Origin: Candidatus Zipacnadum vermilionense
Lineage (GTDB): Bacteria; Armatimonadota; Zipacnadia; Zipacnadales; Zipacnadaceae
Reading direction: 5' to 3'
NCBI GenBank assembly: GCA_029821755.1
Contig: JALGSV010000007.1
Span: forward strand, 186,001-250,000
DNA: 64,000 nucleotides
Shown here: piece after piece, positions 1 to 8,250 of the stretch
Layout: the number at the start of each line of letters is the position of its first letter
How positions within the stretch are numbered: the first letter of the stretch is position 1
The notes under the pieces: model-generated
The model's database searches: none
Seen by the model: the letters and a program-made list of their open reading frames with translations, nothing else
Told to the model about the DNA's origin: nothing
Made by a program: the position numbers and the translations under genes

Positions 1-1238
1 GGGGTCTTGACGATCTGGGTCGGGCGCTCTACGGAGCGCTCCCGGCGGGGCTTGGCGAGGCGGTAGGGCTTCTCGGTACCCATCACGCCGGGGGCCGGGC
101 GGTACTGCTCGTACGACACGGTCTTGCCGTCGGGGAGCGTCACCGTCGCCCGCGCCAGCAGGTTCCGAGTCAGCGGAGCATTGGCTACCTCAGCCTCGCT
201 CGCTACCGTCGTAGCCCCCAGCGTCAGTCCGGGGAGATCCTTGGCAAAGAGCTCCTTGCCGGTGTCGTAATCCAGCAATTGCAGCTTGAGCGCCACCGCC
301 CCCGCGACCGGCTGCGGGCCGGGGAAGAGCTGGTTGCTCAGCTTCACGTCGGTATCGCCGGCCTCCATCCTCAAGTAGCCCAGCACCTGCGGGGAAGCAA
401 AGGTCACGCCCTGCATCCCCTGGAAGGGATAGGCGGTCACCGTGGTCTCCCACGATTTGCCCGGCGCCAGGTAGACTTGCTCCATCCACCACTCCACCGA
501 CTGCGACGCGGAGTTGTTGTAGAGGCAGCGCAGGTTGTTGTAGTCCATAAAGAAGACGACGCCCTCGCCGGTGGCGGGGTAGACCTCGGCGCTCCAGCCG
601 GCTACGGGGTCGTAGCAGAAGTCGTCAGTGCGCGCGTTGTAGGTGGGCGGCATGATCACGCCCTTAGAGTCAAACCAGGAGCCGCTGACGAGACCGCGGG
701 TAGTGGGGCGGAAGGTCCAATCGTCATCCCGGGAGCTACCGACGTTGATGACATTCTGCACCCAGGGCCCCGGCGCACGCGGCTCAGTAGTGGGGTTCTC
801 GAAGCGGTAGCGGACCTCGAGGGTCGGGCTGTCGCCGGTGAGGGTCATGGTGCGGGTGAGCTTGACGCCGGCGATGGCTTGATCGCCGCGGCCCTCGATG
901 ATCACACTCGCCGCCACCGCAGCCGCACCCGGCTCGGAGGGGAGAATCTTGACTTCGTAGGGCCGGTCCAGCAGCTCCCCCGGCCAAGACTGCTGCCAGA
1001 CGTGGTCCATGAAGAAACCGGCGTTGCCGGGCAGGACCCAGTCAGTGCCGGTGGCCTTCCAGAGGAAGCTGGACACCCGCCCCCCCGCGGCGGGATCGAC
1101 GGTCAGCTCCAGCGCAGCGTTCTCCATGACCACCACGCGCTTGCCGGCGGCGTTGGTGGACTCCACAGCGGTAGCGGCCAGCAGGGGCAGGGGCAGAAGC
1201 AAGAGGGCCAGTAGGCAAAGCCCGCGGCGGGTATACAC
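1..1238 (-). CDS. Secreted protein with mutarotase-like N-terminus (3' end outside window)
   Basis: The minus-strand frame stays open from a GTG at 1238 to base 1, so 412 codons are visible and the C-terminus is missing. The start has a strong Shine-Dalgarno (GGAGGA, rc of 1245-1250) about 6 nt upstream. Residues 1-22 form a signal peptide (MYTRRG followed by a Leu-rich core ending LLAAT). The next section (VVVMENAALELTVDP, then AAGGRVSSFLWK) resembles the first strands of galactose-mutarotase-like or DUF5107-type domains found in carbohydrate-acting proteins; this is recalled family knowledge, not a search. No catalytic residues can be assigned. It is divergent from the secreted gene at 1454. 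Probable role: periplasmic or extracellular carbohydrate binding or processing. Confidence 0.65.
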   Translation of the reverse strand, partial: MYTRRGLCLLALLLLPLPLLAATAVESTNAAGKRVVVMENAALELTVDPAAGGRVSSFLWKATGTDWVLPGNAGFFMDHVWQQSWPGELLDRPYEVKILPSEPGAAAVAASVIIEGRGDQAIAGVKLTRTMTLTGDSPTLEVRYRFENPTTEPRAPGPWVQNVINVGSSRDDDWTFRPTTRGLVSGSWFDSKGVIMPPTYNARTDDFCYDPVAGWSAEVYPATGEGVVFFMDYNNLRCLYNNSASQSVEWWMEQVYLAPGKSWETTVTAYPFQGMQGVTFASPQVLGYLRMEAGDTDVKLSNQLFPGPQPVAGAVALKLQLLDYDTGKELFAKDLPGLTLGATTVASEAEVANAPLTRNLLARATVTLPDGKTVSYEQYRPAPGVMGTEKPYRLAKPRRERSVERPTQIVKT

Positions 1239-1453
1239 GATTGTTCCTCCAGAGTTGGGCAGGGAGTGACCGAGGAGTCATGACGAGAGTATCCTTCGCG
1301 ACCGGGGCGGATGAGTCCTCCTCGCGCGGCAGGGGAGGAGTGGTCGTGGATCGGCAAGATCAGCGACCGCTGAGCAGGGGAATTCCGGTCTCGCAGCGAA
1401 CACTAACGTGTCTGTCGTATGTGGTGCCATTCTGTCCCTCACCGGAGCCTGCC

Positions 1454-2554
1454 ATGAGCCTACCCTCTCGTGTCACCTTTGCGATTGGCGCCGTTCTCCT
1501 ACTTTCTGCCACTCTCGTCGCCTGGTCTACCGACCAGGAGAGACCCACTAAATACGTCCTAGAGCTGTCCACCGACACCACTGCCTTGCCCTTCGCGCTG
1601 CCCGCCATTCCCGGCATGCCGAATATCCCGGGGCTGGGCGACATGATGAAACCCCGACGGCTGCTCCATGGTGAGGCCGTCTATCCCACCGGGGCCGTGG
1701 CCCCCATCTTCGTGACTGTGCCGGGTGACCTGAAGCTACAGAACAACAAGCTGATCCTGCAGGTCGAGCAGCCGATGGCCGGCGGCGGGCAGACCCCTGG
1801 CAGCCAGGGGCCGGGCACCCAGCCCCAGCCCGGTCAGGTGCAGTTAGTCACCAAGCTGTATTGGCATCCCGACACCGCCGAGGGCCCCATCGCCACCGAT
1901 GAGACCATCGATACCGCCCAACTGCCCCAGAGCGGGCCGGGGCAAATGCAGATCCCTTCCACGCAGTGGCAGCAAATACAGGCCGAGAGGGACCGCACCG
2001 CGACCGGCACCACCGACACGCTTCCCGACAACGTCGTCGGTCAAGGCAACTACACGCTCAACACCGGCGACCTCACCATGCCGCTGGCCGGCTTCCTGCC
2101 GCCTTTGAAGGTCACCTCCCCCGTCGCGCTCAACGAGGTCAACCTCCCTGACGGCATCGAGGTGAAGTGGAACCCGGTCCCCGGCACCCGGGGCTTCATC
2201 CTGCACGGTCTCTCGATGACCCGCGAGGGCAACAAGTCCACCATCATCCGCTGGGTGAGTACGCTCCAGGAGCCGCCGCCGCGGGTGCAGGACGACTACC
2301 AGCAGGAGACGACGATCGCTGATGACTTGGCCAACGGTCTCCTGCTCCCGCCCGAGACGGTATCCTGCCAGGTGCCGGCGGGGATCTTCCCGGAGAAACC
2401 GGACATGTTCATGCTCGATGTCATCGCCGTGGGCCAAGACTATTACGACCACCTCAACGGCGTGACCCTGGTCGGCAAGATCCGCGCCAGGTGGACGGGG
2501 ATGAAGATGGGCATGCTGCAAGGCATGCCGGACATGCCGCTGGGGGAGGACTGA
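1454..2554 (+). CDS. Secreted or membrane-anchored hypothetical protein
   Basis: 366 residues. I place the start at ATG 1454 because it begins directly with a signal sequence or anchor (MSLPSR, then hydrophobic residues about 8-24); an upstream in-frame extension to 1241 would put 70 unlikely residues before it. Residues 109-128 are a Gly/Gln/Pro-rich linker. The later part has beta-rich, fibronectin-like spacing (for example VKWNPVPGTRGFILHG) and a C-terminus rich in Met and Gly. I do not recognise the family. It ends in TGA, 115 nt before the pseudopilin gene on the same strand. Likely exported; function unknown. Confidence 0.6.
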   Translation: MSLPSRVTFAIGAVLLLSATLVAWSTDQERPTKYVLELSTDTTALPFALPAIPGMPNIPGLGDMMKPRRLLHGEAVYPTGAVAPIFVTVPGDLKLQNNKLILQVEQPMAGGGQTPGSQGPGTQPQPGQVQLVTKLYWHPDTAEGPIATDETIDTAQLPQSGPGQMQIPSTQWQQIQAERDRTATGTTDTLPDNVVGQGNYTLNTGDLTMPLAGFLPPLKVTSPVALNEVNLPDGIEVKWNPVPGTRGFILHGLSMTREGNKSTIIRWVSTLQEPPPRVQDDYQQETTIADDLANGLLLPPETVSCQVPAGIFPEKPDMFMLDVIAVGQDYYDHLNGVTLVGKIRARWTGMKMGMLQGMPDMPLGED

Positions 2555-2616
2555 GGAGTAGGCGGTCGGCGGCTCACGAAGGCCGCTATCCGCAAGTAGG
2601 GAACCGGCGTGCGGGG

Positions 2617-2622
2617 TATAAT
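2617..2622 (+). promoter_or_regulatory. Probable -10 element for the pseudopilin gene
   Basis: A perfect TATAAT stands 47 nt upstream of the pseudopilin start codon. No good -35 hexamer lies 17 nt upstream, so this is a partial promoter call. Confidence 0.35.
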
Positions 2623-2669
2623 GTCTATCTAGTAGTAACAACGCTCAGCACCGTGAAGGGGGTAGAGCG

Positions 2670-3263
2670 ATGAGACGCGGATTCACCCTCATCGAACTGC
2701 TTGTTGTCATGGCCATCATCAGCATTTTGGCCTCCATTTTGTTTCCGGTCTTCTCCCGGGCGATAGAAAAGGCCAAGTCGACAGCTTGCTTGTCCAACAT
2801 CAAGCAGATCCAGATGGCCACCATGATGTACTCCCAGGACTATGATGGCTTGTACCCGGGCTTGCCGTACATCCCGGCCGGGGGCACCAGTGTCATCGCC
2901 TGGGACGACATGCTCCTGCCGTATACCGAGAACAAGCAGATCGTGGCCTGCCCGACCCTCCAAGGCGCTCCGGTGGGCTACGCCATCAACTTCTGGATAA
3001 TCGGGACCGGCGGAGCCAATGCGAAGAAGTCGGCGGAGAAGATAACCTTTGCGGATGCCACCGAACCAGTGTCGTGGTACATGTTTCCCGTGGGAGTGGC
3101 GGACCCGGACCCCGATGGCAACGCTGCCACCGCGGGCTCCAATCCGGCCATCCGCCACCGCGAGGGCGCCAACTTCGCCTTCGCCGATGGCCACGCCAAG
3201 TGGGCGCGCCCGGAGCTGCCCGGGATAGCGGACTTCGCCACGGGCTGGGACCCGAGCGTCTAG
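2670..3263 (+). CDS. Prepilin-type N-terminal methylation protein with H-x9-DG tail (type II pseudopilin-like)
   Basis: 197 residues. The N-terminus MRRG|FTLIELLVVMAI is a class III prepilin leader: Gly4 before the cleavage site, Phe5 as the residue to be methylated and Glu9 as mature Glu5, followed by one hydrophobic helix (to about residue 27). The helix continues into the CLSNIKQIQMATMMYSQDY segment seen in DUF1559-like and related pseudopilins. Near the C-terminus His163 and Asp173-Gly174 form the H-x9-DG motif (HREGANFAFADGH). Such proteins are abundant in Planctomycetes and Armatimonadota, where they are thought to be processed by a PilD-type peptidase and assembled with a type II secretion or pilus system. 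The Shine-Dalgarno is AGGGGG just upstream of the ATG. No secretion-machine genes lie nearby. Confidence 0.88.
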   Translation: MRRGFTLIELLVVMAIISILASILFPVFSRAIEKAKSTACLSNIKQIQMATMMYSQDYDGLYPGLPYIPAGGTSVIAWDDMLLPYTENKQIVACPTLQGAPVGYAINFWIIGTGGANAKKSAEKITFADATEPVSWYMFPVGVADPDPDGNAATAGSNPAIRHREGANFAFADGHAKWARPELPGIADFATGWDPSV

Positions 3264-3285
3264 GACGGGTCGGCGGGCTGCTAAA

Positions 3286-3336
3286 CACACAGGGCGGGCT
3301 GCGCAGCGAGATTCGCTGGGCAGTCCGTCCTGTGTG
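3286..3336 (+). terminator. Long imperfect hairpin after the pseudopilin gene
   Basis: Arms 3286-3302 and 3320-3336 match at 15 of 17 positions (cacacagg...cctgtgtg), with a second small stem (cagcga/tcgctg) inside the loop. It begins 23 nt after the stop codon. There is no T-tract, so it may be a processing or repeat element rather than an intrinsic terminator. Confidence 0.45.
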
Positions 3337-3356
3337 ATGTCTGGACGCCGATCCCC

Positions 3357-3404
3357 CGTAGGGGCGGATACTTCGGTTTAGTAGCCGCCACATGCACCCC
3401 TACG
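3357..3404. repeat. Family F hairpin (cgtagggg/cccctacg)
   Basis: Perfect 8-nt arms at 3357-3364 and 3397-3404. The same arms recur at 32553-32598, and the gtaggggcgg half recurs after trpE. It lies between the convergent pseudopilin and FUN14 genes. Confidence 0.5.
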
Positions 3405-3434
3405 ATGGTCAACCTCGATCTACCAGACGTACTC

Positions 3435-3746
3435 CTATCGCCGCCGCAGCGCCAGGACCGCCCCCGCCACAAACCCCCCCGCGAAGGGCAGGTTGTAGGT
3501 CATGATGTGCCAGAGCTTCTGCAGCGCCGTCTCGGCGACCTGCGTCGCCGGTTGAGCATGGTGCATGACCGCCGACCAGTTCACATGCACAATCCCATAG
3601 TACGCTAGGACCTGCAGCAAGATGAACAGCACCCCCAGCAGGCACCCGAGAGTCTTAGCCGCGCTCTTGAAGGCGAGGCCGACGCCGTAACCAAGCAGTC
3701 CTCCCAAGCCCAGAACGCCCAGACCGGGGATCAAGTGTTCCAGCAA
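3435..3746 (-). CDS. FUN14-family small membrane protein
   Basis: 103 residues starting at a TTG (3746) with GGAGG 8 nt upstream. The pattern (GVLGLGGLLGYGVGLAFK, then the helix LGVLFILLQVLAYYGIVHVNW and a final GGFVAGAVLAL) matches the FUN14 family of small two-to-three-helix membrane proteins: a glycine-rich first helix, a Lys-containing turn, the Tyr-x-Gly-Ile-x-x-Val-Asn-Trp signature and a C-terminal Gly-rich helix. Eukaryotic FUNDC proteins act in mitophagy; the bacterial role is not established. It is the second gene of a minus-strand pair after the zinc-ribbon gene at 4116, 16 nt apart. Confidence 0.75.
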   Translation of the reverse strand: MLEHLIPGLGVLGLGGLLGYGVGLAFKSAAKTLGCLLGVLFILLQVLAYYGIVHVNWSAVMHHAQPATQVAETALQKLWHIMTYNLPFAGGFVAGAVLALRRR

Positions 3747-3762
3747 AGTGAGTCCTCCGTTT

Positions 3763-4116
3763 TCAGCAGTGGCAGTCGCGGCGCAGTTGCGCGAAATCCG
3801 CTGCCGTCACTCGGCCCAGCGCCGAGGTGAAACAATCGATTTCCTCCCGGTCAATCGGTCCCGAGACTTCCTCCCGCTGCCAAGGGTCCGGTCGCAACGC
3901 GGCGCTCAGGGGCAGCGGCTCCGCCGGTTCACTCCAGCCCGTCGTCTGCTCCGGGTGCGCGATCAGTTTCTCGCGAATGCGTTGGCAGACCTCACAGCGG
4001 TACCGCAAGTACAGGAAGGTCGGAGTCTGCCCGACCGCGATCACCCCCCGCTCCAACACTTGCCCCGGCAGCACCCAGGCTCCGCAGCGACAGCGGAAAC
4101 TCTCCACAGCAGGCAT
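3763..4116 (-). CDS. Small zinc-ribbon-like hypothetical protein
   Basis: 117 residues. Two cysteine pairs, Cys9-x-Cys11 (CRC) and Cys41-x2-Cys44 (CEVC), probably bind one zinc. The C-terminal part is acidic and mixed, ending in CHC. I do not recognise a named family. The start ATG has AGAGGTG upstream. It directly precedes the FUN14-like gene on the same strand (16 nt gap), so the two are probably co-transcribed. It could be a small nucleic-acid-binding or regulatory protein; this is not supported beyond the cysteines. Confidence 0.6.
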   Translation of the reverse strand: MPAVESFRCRCGAWVLPGQVLERGVIAVGQTPTFLYLRYRCEVCQRIREKLIAHPEQTTGWSEPAEPLPLSAALRPDPWQREEVSGPIDREEIDCFTSALGRVTAADFAQLRRDCHC

Positions 4117-4223
4117 GGCCAGACACCTCTCCCGCGTGGGATAGTCGTTCCGATTGTACCCTATCCACCACTTGATCTAACGCCTGAAGGGTGCCGGGAG
4201 TTCGGTTGCTACCGGCCGTCGCG

Positions 4224-4271
4224 GAGCCTCATCCCCGGCCCCCTCTCCTGGCAGGAGAGCGGAAAGCAGAG
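4224..4271 (+). repeat. Family A palindromic repeat, copy 1
   Basis: gagcctcatccccggccccc, then tctcctggcaggaga, then a degraded G-rich arm. It lies between convergent-side genes, upstream of the TIM-barrel stop. Confidence 0.7.
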
Positions 4272-4349
4272 TAGCCGGGAAAGGGCAGGACCGGCCCGCC
4301 CCGGAGACAACGTGCACTATGCGAAGGGCAAGCGGACGCTAGGCATAGC

Positions 4350-5228
4350 TTAGACACTCCCCCGGGCGCGGCGCTCTCTCTCGATCTCGGACCGGAGGAA
4401 ATCGAGATCCTCGCGCAGCCTTCCCAGGAACCTCGCGGGGTAGTCATGGCGGACGGGGAGGACCTCCGCCGTCAGCCAACCGTCATAATCGGTGGCGGCG
4501 AGTTGCTTGACTAGCTGGGGCCAGTCCATCTCGCCCTCGAAGAGGTTGACGACCGCGTTAATCGGGAAGAGGGCAGGGCGGGCGTCCTTGACGTGGATGC
4601 GGCCCAGCAGATGGCCTATCTCGGGGAGCCAGTGCTCGGGGAAGCCGTAGGTGAGGGCGTTGGCGGGATCGTAGTACGACCGGACCTGCGGGGAGGAGAA
4701 GGACTCGAGGAACTCGCGGTAAGAGATCGGGTCGAAGTGGAGCTTGCCGGCGACGTTCTCCAGGCAGAGGGTGACGCCCGCCTGCTCAGCGCGGGGGAGC
4801 AGGGACTCGATGACCTCGCGGGCGTGGTTTAGCGCCTCGCGATACGGGATAACCTGACGCTGGTCGGGGGCGATGAGGCCGTTGTCCACCCAGCCGGGGA
4901 TAACCAGGATCGCGTCGCACTCCAGCACTTCGGCGGCCTGGATTAGGTCGACGAGGACTTGGCGCCCGGCCTGGCGGGCCTCGGGGTCGGGGTGGGAGAT
5001 GGGGAGGGCCCACTGGGCGCGGCTGTAAACGGAGGCCAGGCGCAGGCCGGCCTCCTTGAGCATGACTCGCACCTGCTTGGCGAGAAGGTCCGCGAGCGGC
5101 AGGTCGAGCTGGTAGGTAGACTCGAGGTTGAGCTCAACCCCGTCAAAGCCGACCGCGGCCAGGGCCTCCAGTTGCGACTCCAGCGGGACCTCCGGCGGGA
5201 AAACGCGGGCAGTAGTGGCCAGCAGCAT
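4350..5228 (-). CDS. Xylose-isomerase-like TIM-barrel protein (sugar phosphate isomerase/epimerase)
   Basis: 292 residues, the usual length of the AP-endonuclease-2 / xylose-isomerase-like TIM-barrel family. Typical features are the opening strand and helix with GFDGVELN (residues about 28-35), a central CLENVAG with the metal-ligand Glu, YYDPANAL, and GRIHVKDA with a His ligand. Members isomerise or epimerise sugars or act on inositol derivatives; the substrate cannot be read from sequence. ATG at 5228 follows GGGAGG. No operon partner is adjacent; the next gene on this strand is over 200 nt away. Several Gfo/Idh/MocA oxidoreductases in the window are the usual functional companions of this family. 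Confidence 0.82.
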   Translation of the reverse strand: MLLATTARVFPPEVPLESQLEALAAVGFDGVELNLESTYQLDLPLADLLAKQVRVMLKEAGLRLASVYSRAQWALPISHPDPEARQAGRQVLVDLIQAAEVLECDAILVIPGWVDNGLIAPDQRQVIPYREALNHAREVIESLLPRAEQAGVTLCLENVAGKLHFDPISYREFLESFSSPQVRSYYDPANALTYGFPEHWLPEIGHLLGRIHVKDARPALFPINAVVNLFEGEMDWPQLVKQLAATDYDGWLTAEVLPVRHDYPARFLGRLREDLDFLRSEIERERRARGSV

Positions 5229-5606
5229 AGGTGGGGCCTCCCGGCATGGGGGTTAGTGACCAAAGGAATTCGCCGGGGGGGAGCCGGAGTCCTGTCGGCG
5301 CGGCGGAAGGAAGGGCGAACTTACGGGGAGCGGCAGGCATCTACACTGGTATCGCAACGTGGAAGTATCGTGGTGATTGCGGGCAGTTCGCGCCGGGCGC
5401 CGAGCCTCACCCCCTGCCCCCTCTCCTTGCAGGAGAGGGGGAATGAAGAAAGGGGGTCTCGGAGAGGGGGAATCGGGCTTCGGGCTCCGTTCCCAAGGGT
5501 TGACGATTAGCGGAGGACTAGCAGAAAGTGCAGGGAACTCGCCAGGGGGCGATGTTGTCCTAGATATTCAGCGTTACCTAATCCCGTACGGGCAGGAGTC
5601 GATGAC
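5229..5606. other. Divergent intergenic region with one family A repeat
   Basis: 378 nt between divergent genes. It holds one family A palindrome (5402-5444). I see no convincing promoter with both hexamers and no coding frame with family support. A weak TTGTCC/CTAATC pair with 17-nt spacing lies at about 5555-5583, near the propeller start. Confidence 0.4.
5402..5444 (+). repeat. Family A palindromic repeat, copy 2
   Basis: Near-consensus copy: gagcctcaccccctgccccc, tctccttgcaggaga, gggggaatgaag. It is not next to a stop codon here. Confidence 0.8.
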
Positions 5607-6818
5607 ATGAAGAAGTGGTTCTGGCCGGGAATAGCTTTCGCGCTGCTGATGGGCGTGGGGGTGGCGGGTTGGGCGGAGGACTGGGCGCAGTGGCGCGGGC
5701 CGAACGCGGACGGCATTGCCCCGGACACCGGGATCAACAAGAACTGGGCCGAGAAACCGCCCCAGACGCTCTGGCAGGTGCCGATGAGCGACGGCGGGTA
5801 CGCCGGGCCCTCGGTGGCGCATGGCAAGGTCTTCATCATCGACCATCAGGGCGACCAGGACATCGTGCGAGCGCTGGCCCTCACCGACGGGCAGGAAGTG
5901 TGGCGGTACGCTTACGCCGATGCCGCCAAGGCCAACTACGGCTTCGCCCGCTCCACACCAGTGATTGACGAGGGCAAGATCTACACGCTAGGCCGGCTGG
6001 GGCAACTCAACTGCCTGGAGGAGAACACCGGCAACTTGCTGTGGGCGCGGAATATCCTGCAGGAGCTCGGCGGGAAGCGCGGGAGTTGGGACTATGCCGC
6101 CTCGCCGCTGATCGACGGCGACCAGCTGATCGTGGTCCCCGGCGGGGATAACCTGGTGGCGGCGCTGGACAAGAACAGCGGGGCGACCCTCTGGGCGGGG
6201 GGCGGGAGCGATACGGCGGGGTATTCTACCCCGGCTATCGCGACGATCCTGGGCGTCAAGCAGTATGTGGTCTTCTCCGCCGCGGGCGTACGAGGCCTGT
6301 CGGCGGAGAACGGTCAGGTGCTGTGGCAGTACCCGTGGAAGACCTCCTACGACGTCAACGCGGCTACGCCGCTGATCGCGGGGAACCAGGTCTTCATCAC
6401 CAGCGGTTACAACAGCGGCTGCGCGATGCTGCAAATCAACGGCGACGCCGACAACCAGACCGCGACGCTGCTGTGGCAGAGCAAGGAGATGAAGGGGAAG
6501 TTCTCCTCACCGGTCTCCTACGGGGGCTACCTGTGGGGTGGCGGAGAGGGGAAGTTCGTAGGCATGGAGCCGGCGACCGGCAACGTGGTCTTCCAGCAAG
6601 GCGGATTCGATCAAGGTAGCGTGCTGGCGGTGGATGGCGTGCTGCTGATCCTCTATGGCGGCAACGGGCAGTTGGTCATGGCCACTCCCGCCGCGCCGCC
6701 GCAGATACTGGGCAAGATCACTCCGCTGGGGGGGCAGTCCTGGACGGCGCCGATCATGGCGGACGGGAAGCTGCTGATCCGGAACACGAAGGCGCTGGCG
6801 TGTGTGGATATGAAGTAG
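5607..6818 (+). CDS. Secreted PQQ-like beta-propeller repeat protein
   Basis: 403 residues. A signal peptide (MKKWFWPGIAFALLMGVG, cleavage near AGWA-ED) is followed by DWAQWRGPNADGI, the opening typical of the outer-membrane-biogenesis/PQQ-like propeller proteins of Planctomycetes-type bacteria. Propeller blades show repeated GKVFIID, GKIYTLG and VVALDKNSGATLW units, with Trp at blade ends. There is no attached kinase, cytochrome or dehydrogenase domain, so a scaffold or binding role is more likely than quinoprotein catalysis. The Shine-Dalgarno AGGAG lies 12 nt before ATG 5607. It is followed by a strong hairpin at 6854. Confidence 0.8.
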   Translation: MKKWFWPGIAFALLMGVGVAGWAEDWAQWRGPNADGIAPDTGINKNWAEKPPQTLWQVPMSDGGYAGPSVAHGKVFIIDHQGDQDIVRALALTDGQEVWRYAYADAAKANYGFARSTPVIDEGKIYTLGRLGQLNCLEENTGNLLWARNILQELGGKRGSWDYAASPLIDGDQLIVVPGGDNLVAALDKNSGATLWAGGGSDTAGYSTPAIATILGVKQYVVFSAAGVRGLSAENGQVLWQYPWKTSYDVNAATPLIAGNQVFITSGYNSGCAMLQINGDADNQTATLLWQSKEMKGKFSSPVSYGGYLWGGGEGKFVGMEPATGNVVFQQGGFDQGSVLAVDGVLLILYGGNGQLVMATPAAPPQILGKITPLGGQSWTAPIMADGKLLIRNTKALACVDMK

Positions 6819-6853
6819 GGGAAGTCGCGAGACTTGAGTAGGGAAAGACGAGT

Positions 6854-6879
6854 AGGGGCGACCCCAGGGGGTCGCCCCT
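6854..6879 (+). terminator. Perfect 12-bp hairpin after the propeller gene
   Basis: aggggcgacccc (6854-6865) and its exact complement (6868-6879) with a 2-nt loop, followed by cttgcttg. It is very stable but has only a weak T-tract. It starts 36 nt after the stop codon. Confidence 0.6.
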
Positions 6880-6888
6880 CTTGCTTGC

Positions 6889-6936
6889 GCCTCACCCCCC
6901 TGCCCCCCTCTCCCTCACGGGAGAGGGGGGGGAGAC
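6889..6936 (+). repeat. Family A palindromic repeat, copy 3
   Basis: gcctcaccccc...ctctccctcacgggagag then a run of G. The loop is variant (ccctcacggg). It is in tandem with copy 4, 8 nt away. Confidence 0.7.
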
Positions 6937-6944
6937 AGGAGTCG

Positions 6945-6990
6945 GAGCCTCATACCGCTGTCCCGCTCTTTGCAGGAGAGGGAGGAGGGA
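6945..6990 (+). repeat. Family A palindromic repeat, copy 4
   Basis: gagcctcataccgctgtccc, then ctctttgcaggagag and a degraded G arm. Second of a tandem pair. Confidence 0.65.
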
Positions 6991-7008
6991 AGGGCGAAAT
7001 GGACCGCA

Positions 7009-7050
7009 GACACAGGCTGGGAAGCCTGGGCTACCGAGAGACATACCGGA
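7009..7050 (+). repeat. Family B short form upstream of an oxidoreductase start
   Basis: cacaggctgggaagcctggg hairpin (7011-7030) then ctaccgagag. It sits directly before the Shine-Dalgarno (ccggaggg) of the gene starting at 7059. Close relatives occur at 15972 and 28803. Confidence 0.6.
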
Positions 7051-7058
7051 GGGCTACT

Positions 7059-8141
7059 ATGGATAAGGTTCGCGTCGGGATCATCGGGATGGGGGCGTTT
7101 GGGACCAATGAGGCGGAGATAGTGCAGGACCTGCCTAATGCCGAGTTTGTCGCCGGGGTGCGGCGGACGCCGGAGGCCCGTATCGCGCTGCAGGAGCGCT
7201 TCGGCGTGCCGGTCTATGCCGACTGGCTGGAGATGCTGGATAAGCACGAGTTCGACCTGGTCGCCATCGCCGCCACCAATGACACCCACCGCTACATGAC
7301 CGAGGAGCTAATCAAGCGCGGCATCGCTGTGCATTGCCAGAAGCCGATGGGGATTACCTTGGAGGATGCCCAGGTCATGCGGGACGCGGCGATCGAGGCC
7401 GGCGTCTACCTGCAGATTGGCTTCGAGTGCCGCTACTCGCTGTTGTACTCGCGGGTCAAGGAGATGATCGACGCCGGGGAGCTGGGGGAGATCGTGCAGA
7501 TCTACTTCAACTACAGCCCGGGCGTGTGGACGCTGGAAAGCGCGGCCTGGAAGGTCAAGGCCTCCTCGGGTGGGTTATTTGCCAACAAGCTCAACCACTA
7601 CGTGGACATCCTGCGCTGGCTGGTCGGCAAGCCGATGACCAGCGTGGCCTGCACCTGCGCACCCAAGATCGTGCCCTACTACGAGTTCACCGACAACGCG
7701 AACTCGACGTACAACTTTGAGGGCGGGGCCATCGCGCATATTCTATTCAACCAGACCTGCACGGCGCACCCAAACGGGACCACCGACGCGGAATGCTACC
7801 GGGCCGGGCACCGGCTGGAGTACACGGTGGTGGGCACGCACGGGTCGGCGTTTGTGGACATCTGGCACCGGAATATCCGGGTGGTGCACAACTACCAGGG
7901 AGAGAAGTACCGCCCCGAGATGGCGCGGTATGAGGACTATGCGGACCTGCCTAGCTGGAAGCTGTACCACAACGTGAACGAGGAGACGGCGGACATCGTC
8001 AACCGAGTGCAGCGAGGGGACAAGGAATACATCACGCCGGGGGATGCCTACCTGTCAACGCTAGCCTGCCTGGCGGCGGACCTGTCGATGGAGCGTAACG
8101 GCCTGCCGATAACGCTGGAGGAGGTCGAGGCGCAGGGGTAG
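7059..8141 (+). CDS. Gfo/Idh/MocA family NAD(P)-dependent oxidoreductase
   Basis: 360 residues. I choose ATG 7059, which has CCGGAGGG 5-8 nt upstream; longer in-frame extensions would translate repeat DNA. The Rossmann fold opens with GIIGMGAFG (Gly10-x-Gly12-x-x-Gly15), the second motif is HCQKPMG with Lys95 as the expected catalytic-loop lysine, and the C-terminal alpha/beta domain has KLNHYVDILRWL, which carries the substrate-contacting His. Family members oxidise or reduce sugars, inositols or related polyols. The substrate is unknown. It lies upstream of rtcB on the same strand but 109 nt away, with a family C hairpin between them. Confidence 0.85.
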   Translation: MDKVRVGIIGMGAFGTNEAEIVQDLPNAEFVAGVRRTPEARIALQERFGVPVYADWLEMLDKHEFDLVAIAATNDTHRYMTEELIKRGIAVHCQKPMGITLEDAQVMRDAAIEAGVYLQIGFECRYSLLYSRVKEMIDAGELGEIVQIYFNYSPGVWTLESAAWKVKASSGGLFANKLNHYVDILRWLVGKPMTSVACTCAPKIVPYYEFTDNANSTYNFEGGAIAHILFNQTCTAHPNGTTDAECYRAGHRLEYTVVGTHGSAFVDIWHRNIRVVHNYQGEKYRPEMARYEDYADLPSWKLYHNVNEETADIVNRVQRGDKEYITPGDAYLSTLACLAADLSMERNGLPITLEEVEAQG

Positions 8142-8212
8142 GTAGGGAGGGTGGAAGTCGATGCGGAGGGTCCGGCGCTGACCCAATGGCGGCGGGCCGT
8201 CTGTTTCTGGGG

Positions 8213-8233
8213 CGACGGGCGAGACGCCCGTCG
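8213..8233 (+). repeat. Family C hairpin upstream of rtcB
   Basis: cgacgggc-gagac-gcccgtcg, an 8-bp perfect stem, followed at once by taccgggaggtaaccc, which provides the rtcB Shine-Dalgarno. Confidence 0.65.
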
Positions 8234-8250
8234 TACCGGGAGGTAACCCG

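Noticed and set aside
279-1214. Plus-strand frame opposite the first gene
   Set aside because: It is antisense to a minus-strand gene with signal peptide and Shine-Dalgarno, and its amino-acid sequence is repetitive Gly/Arg/His typical of shadow frames.
2625-3290. Minus-strand 221-aa frame
   Set aside because: Antisense to the pseudopilin gene, which has clear motifs.
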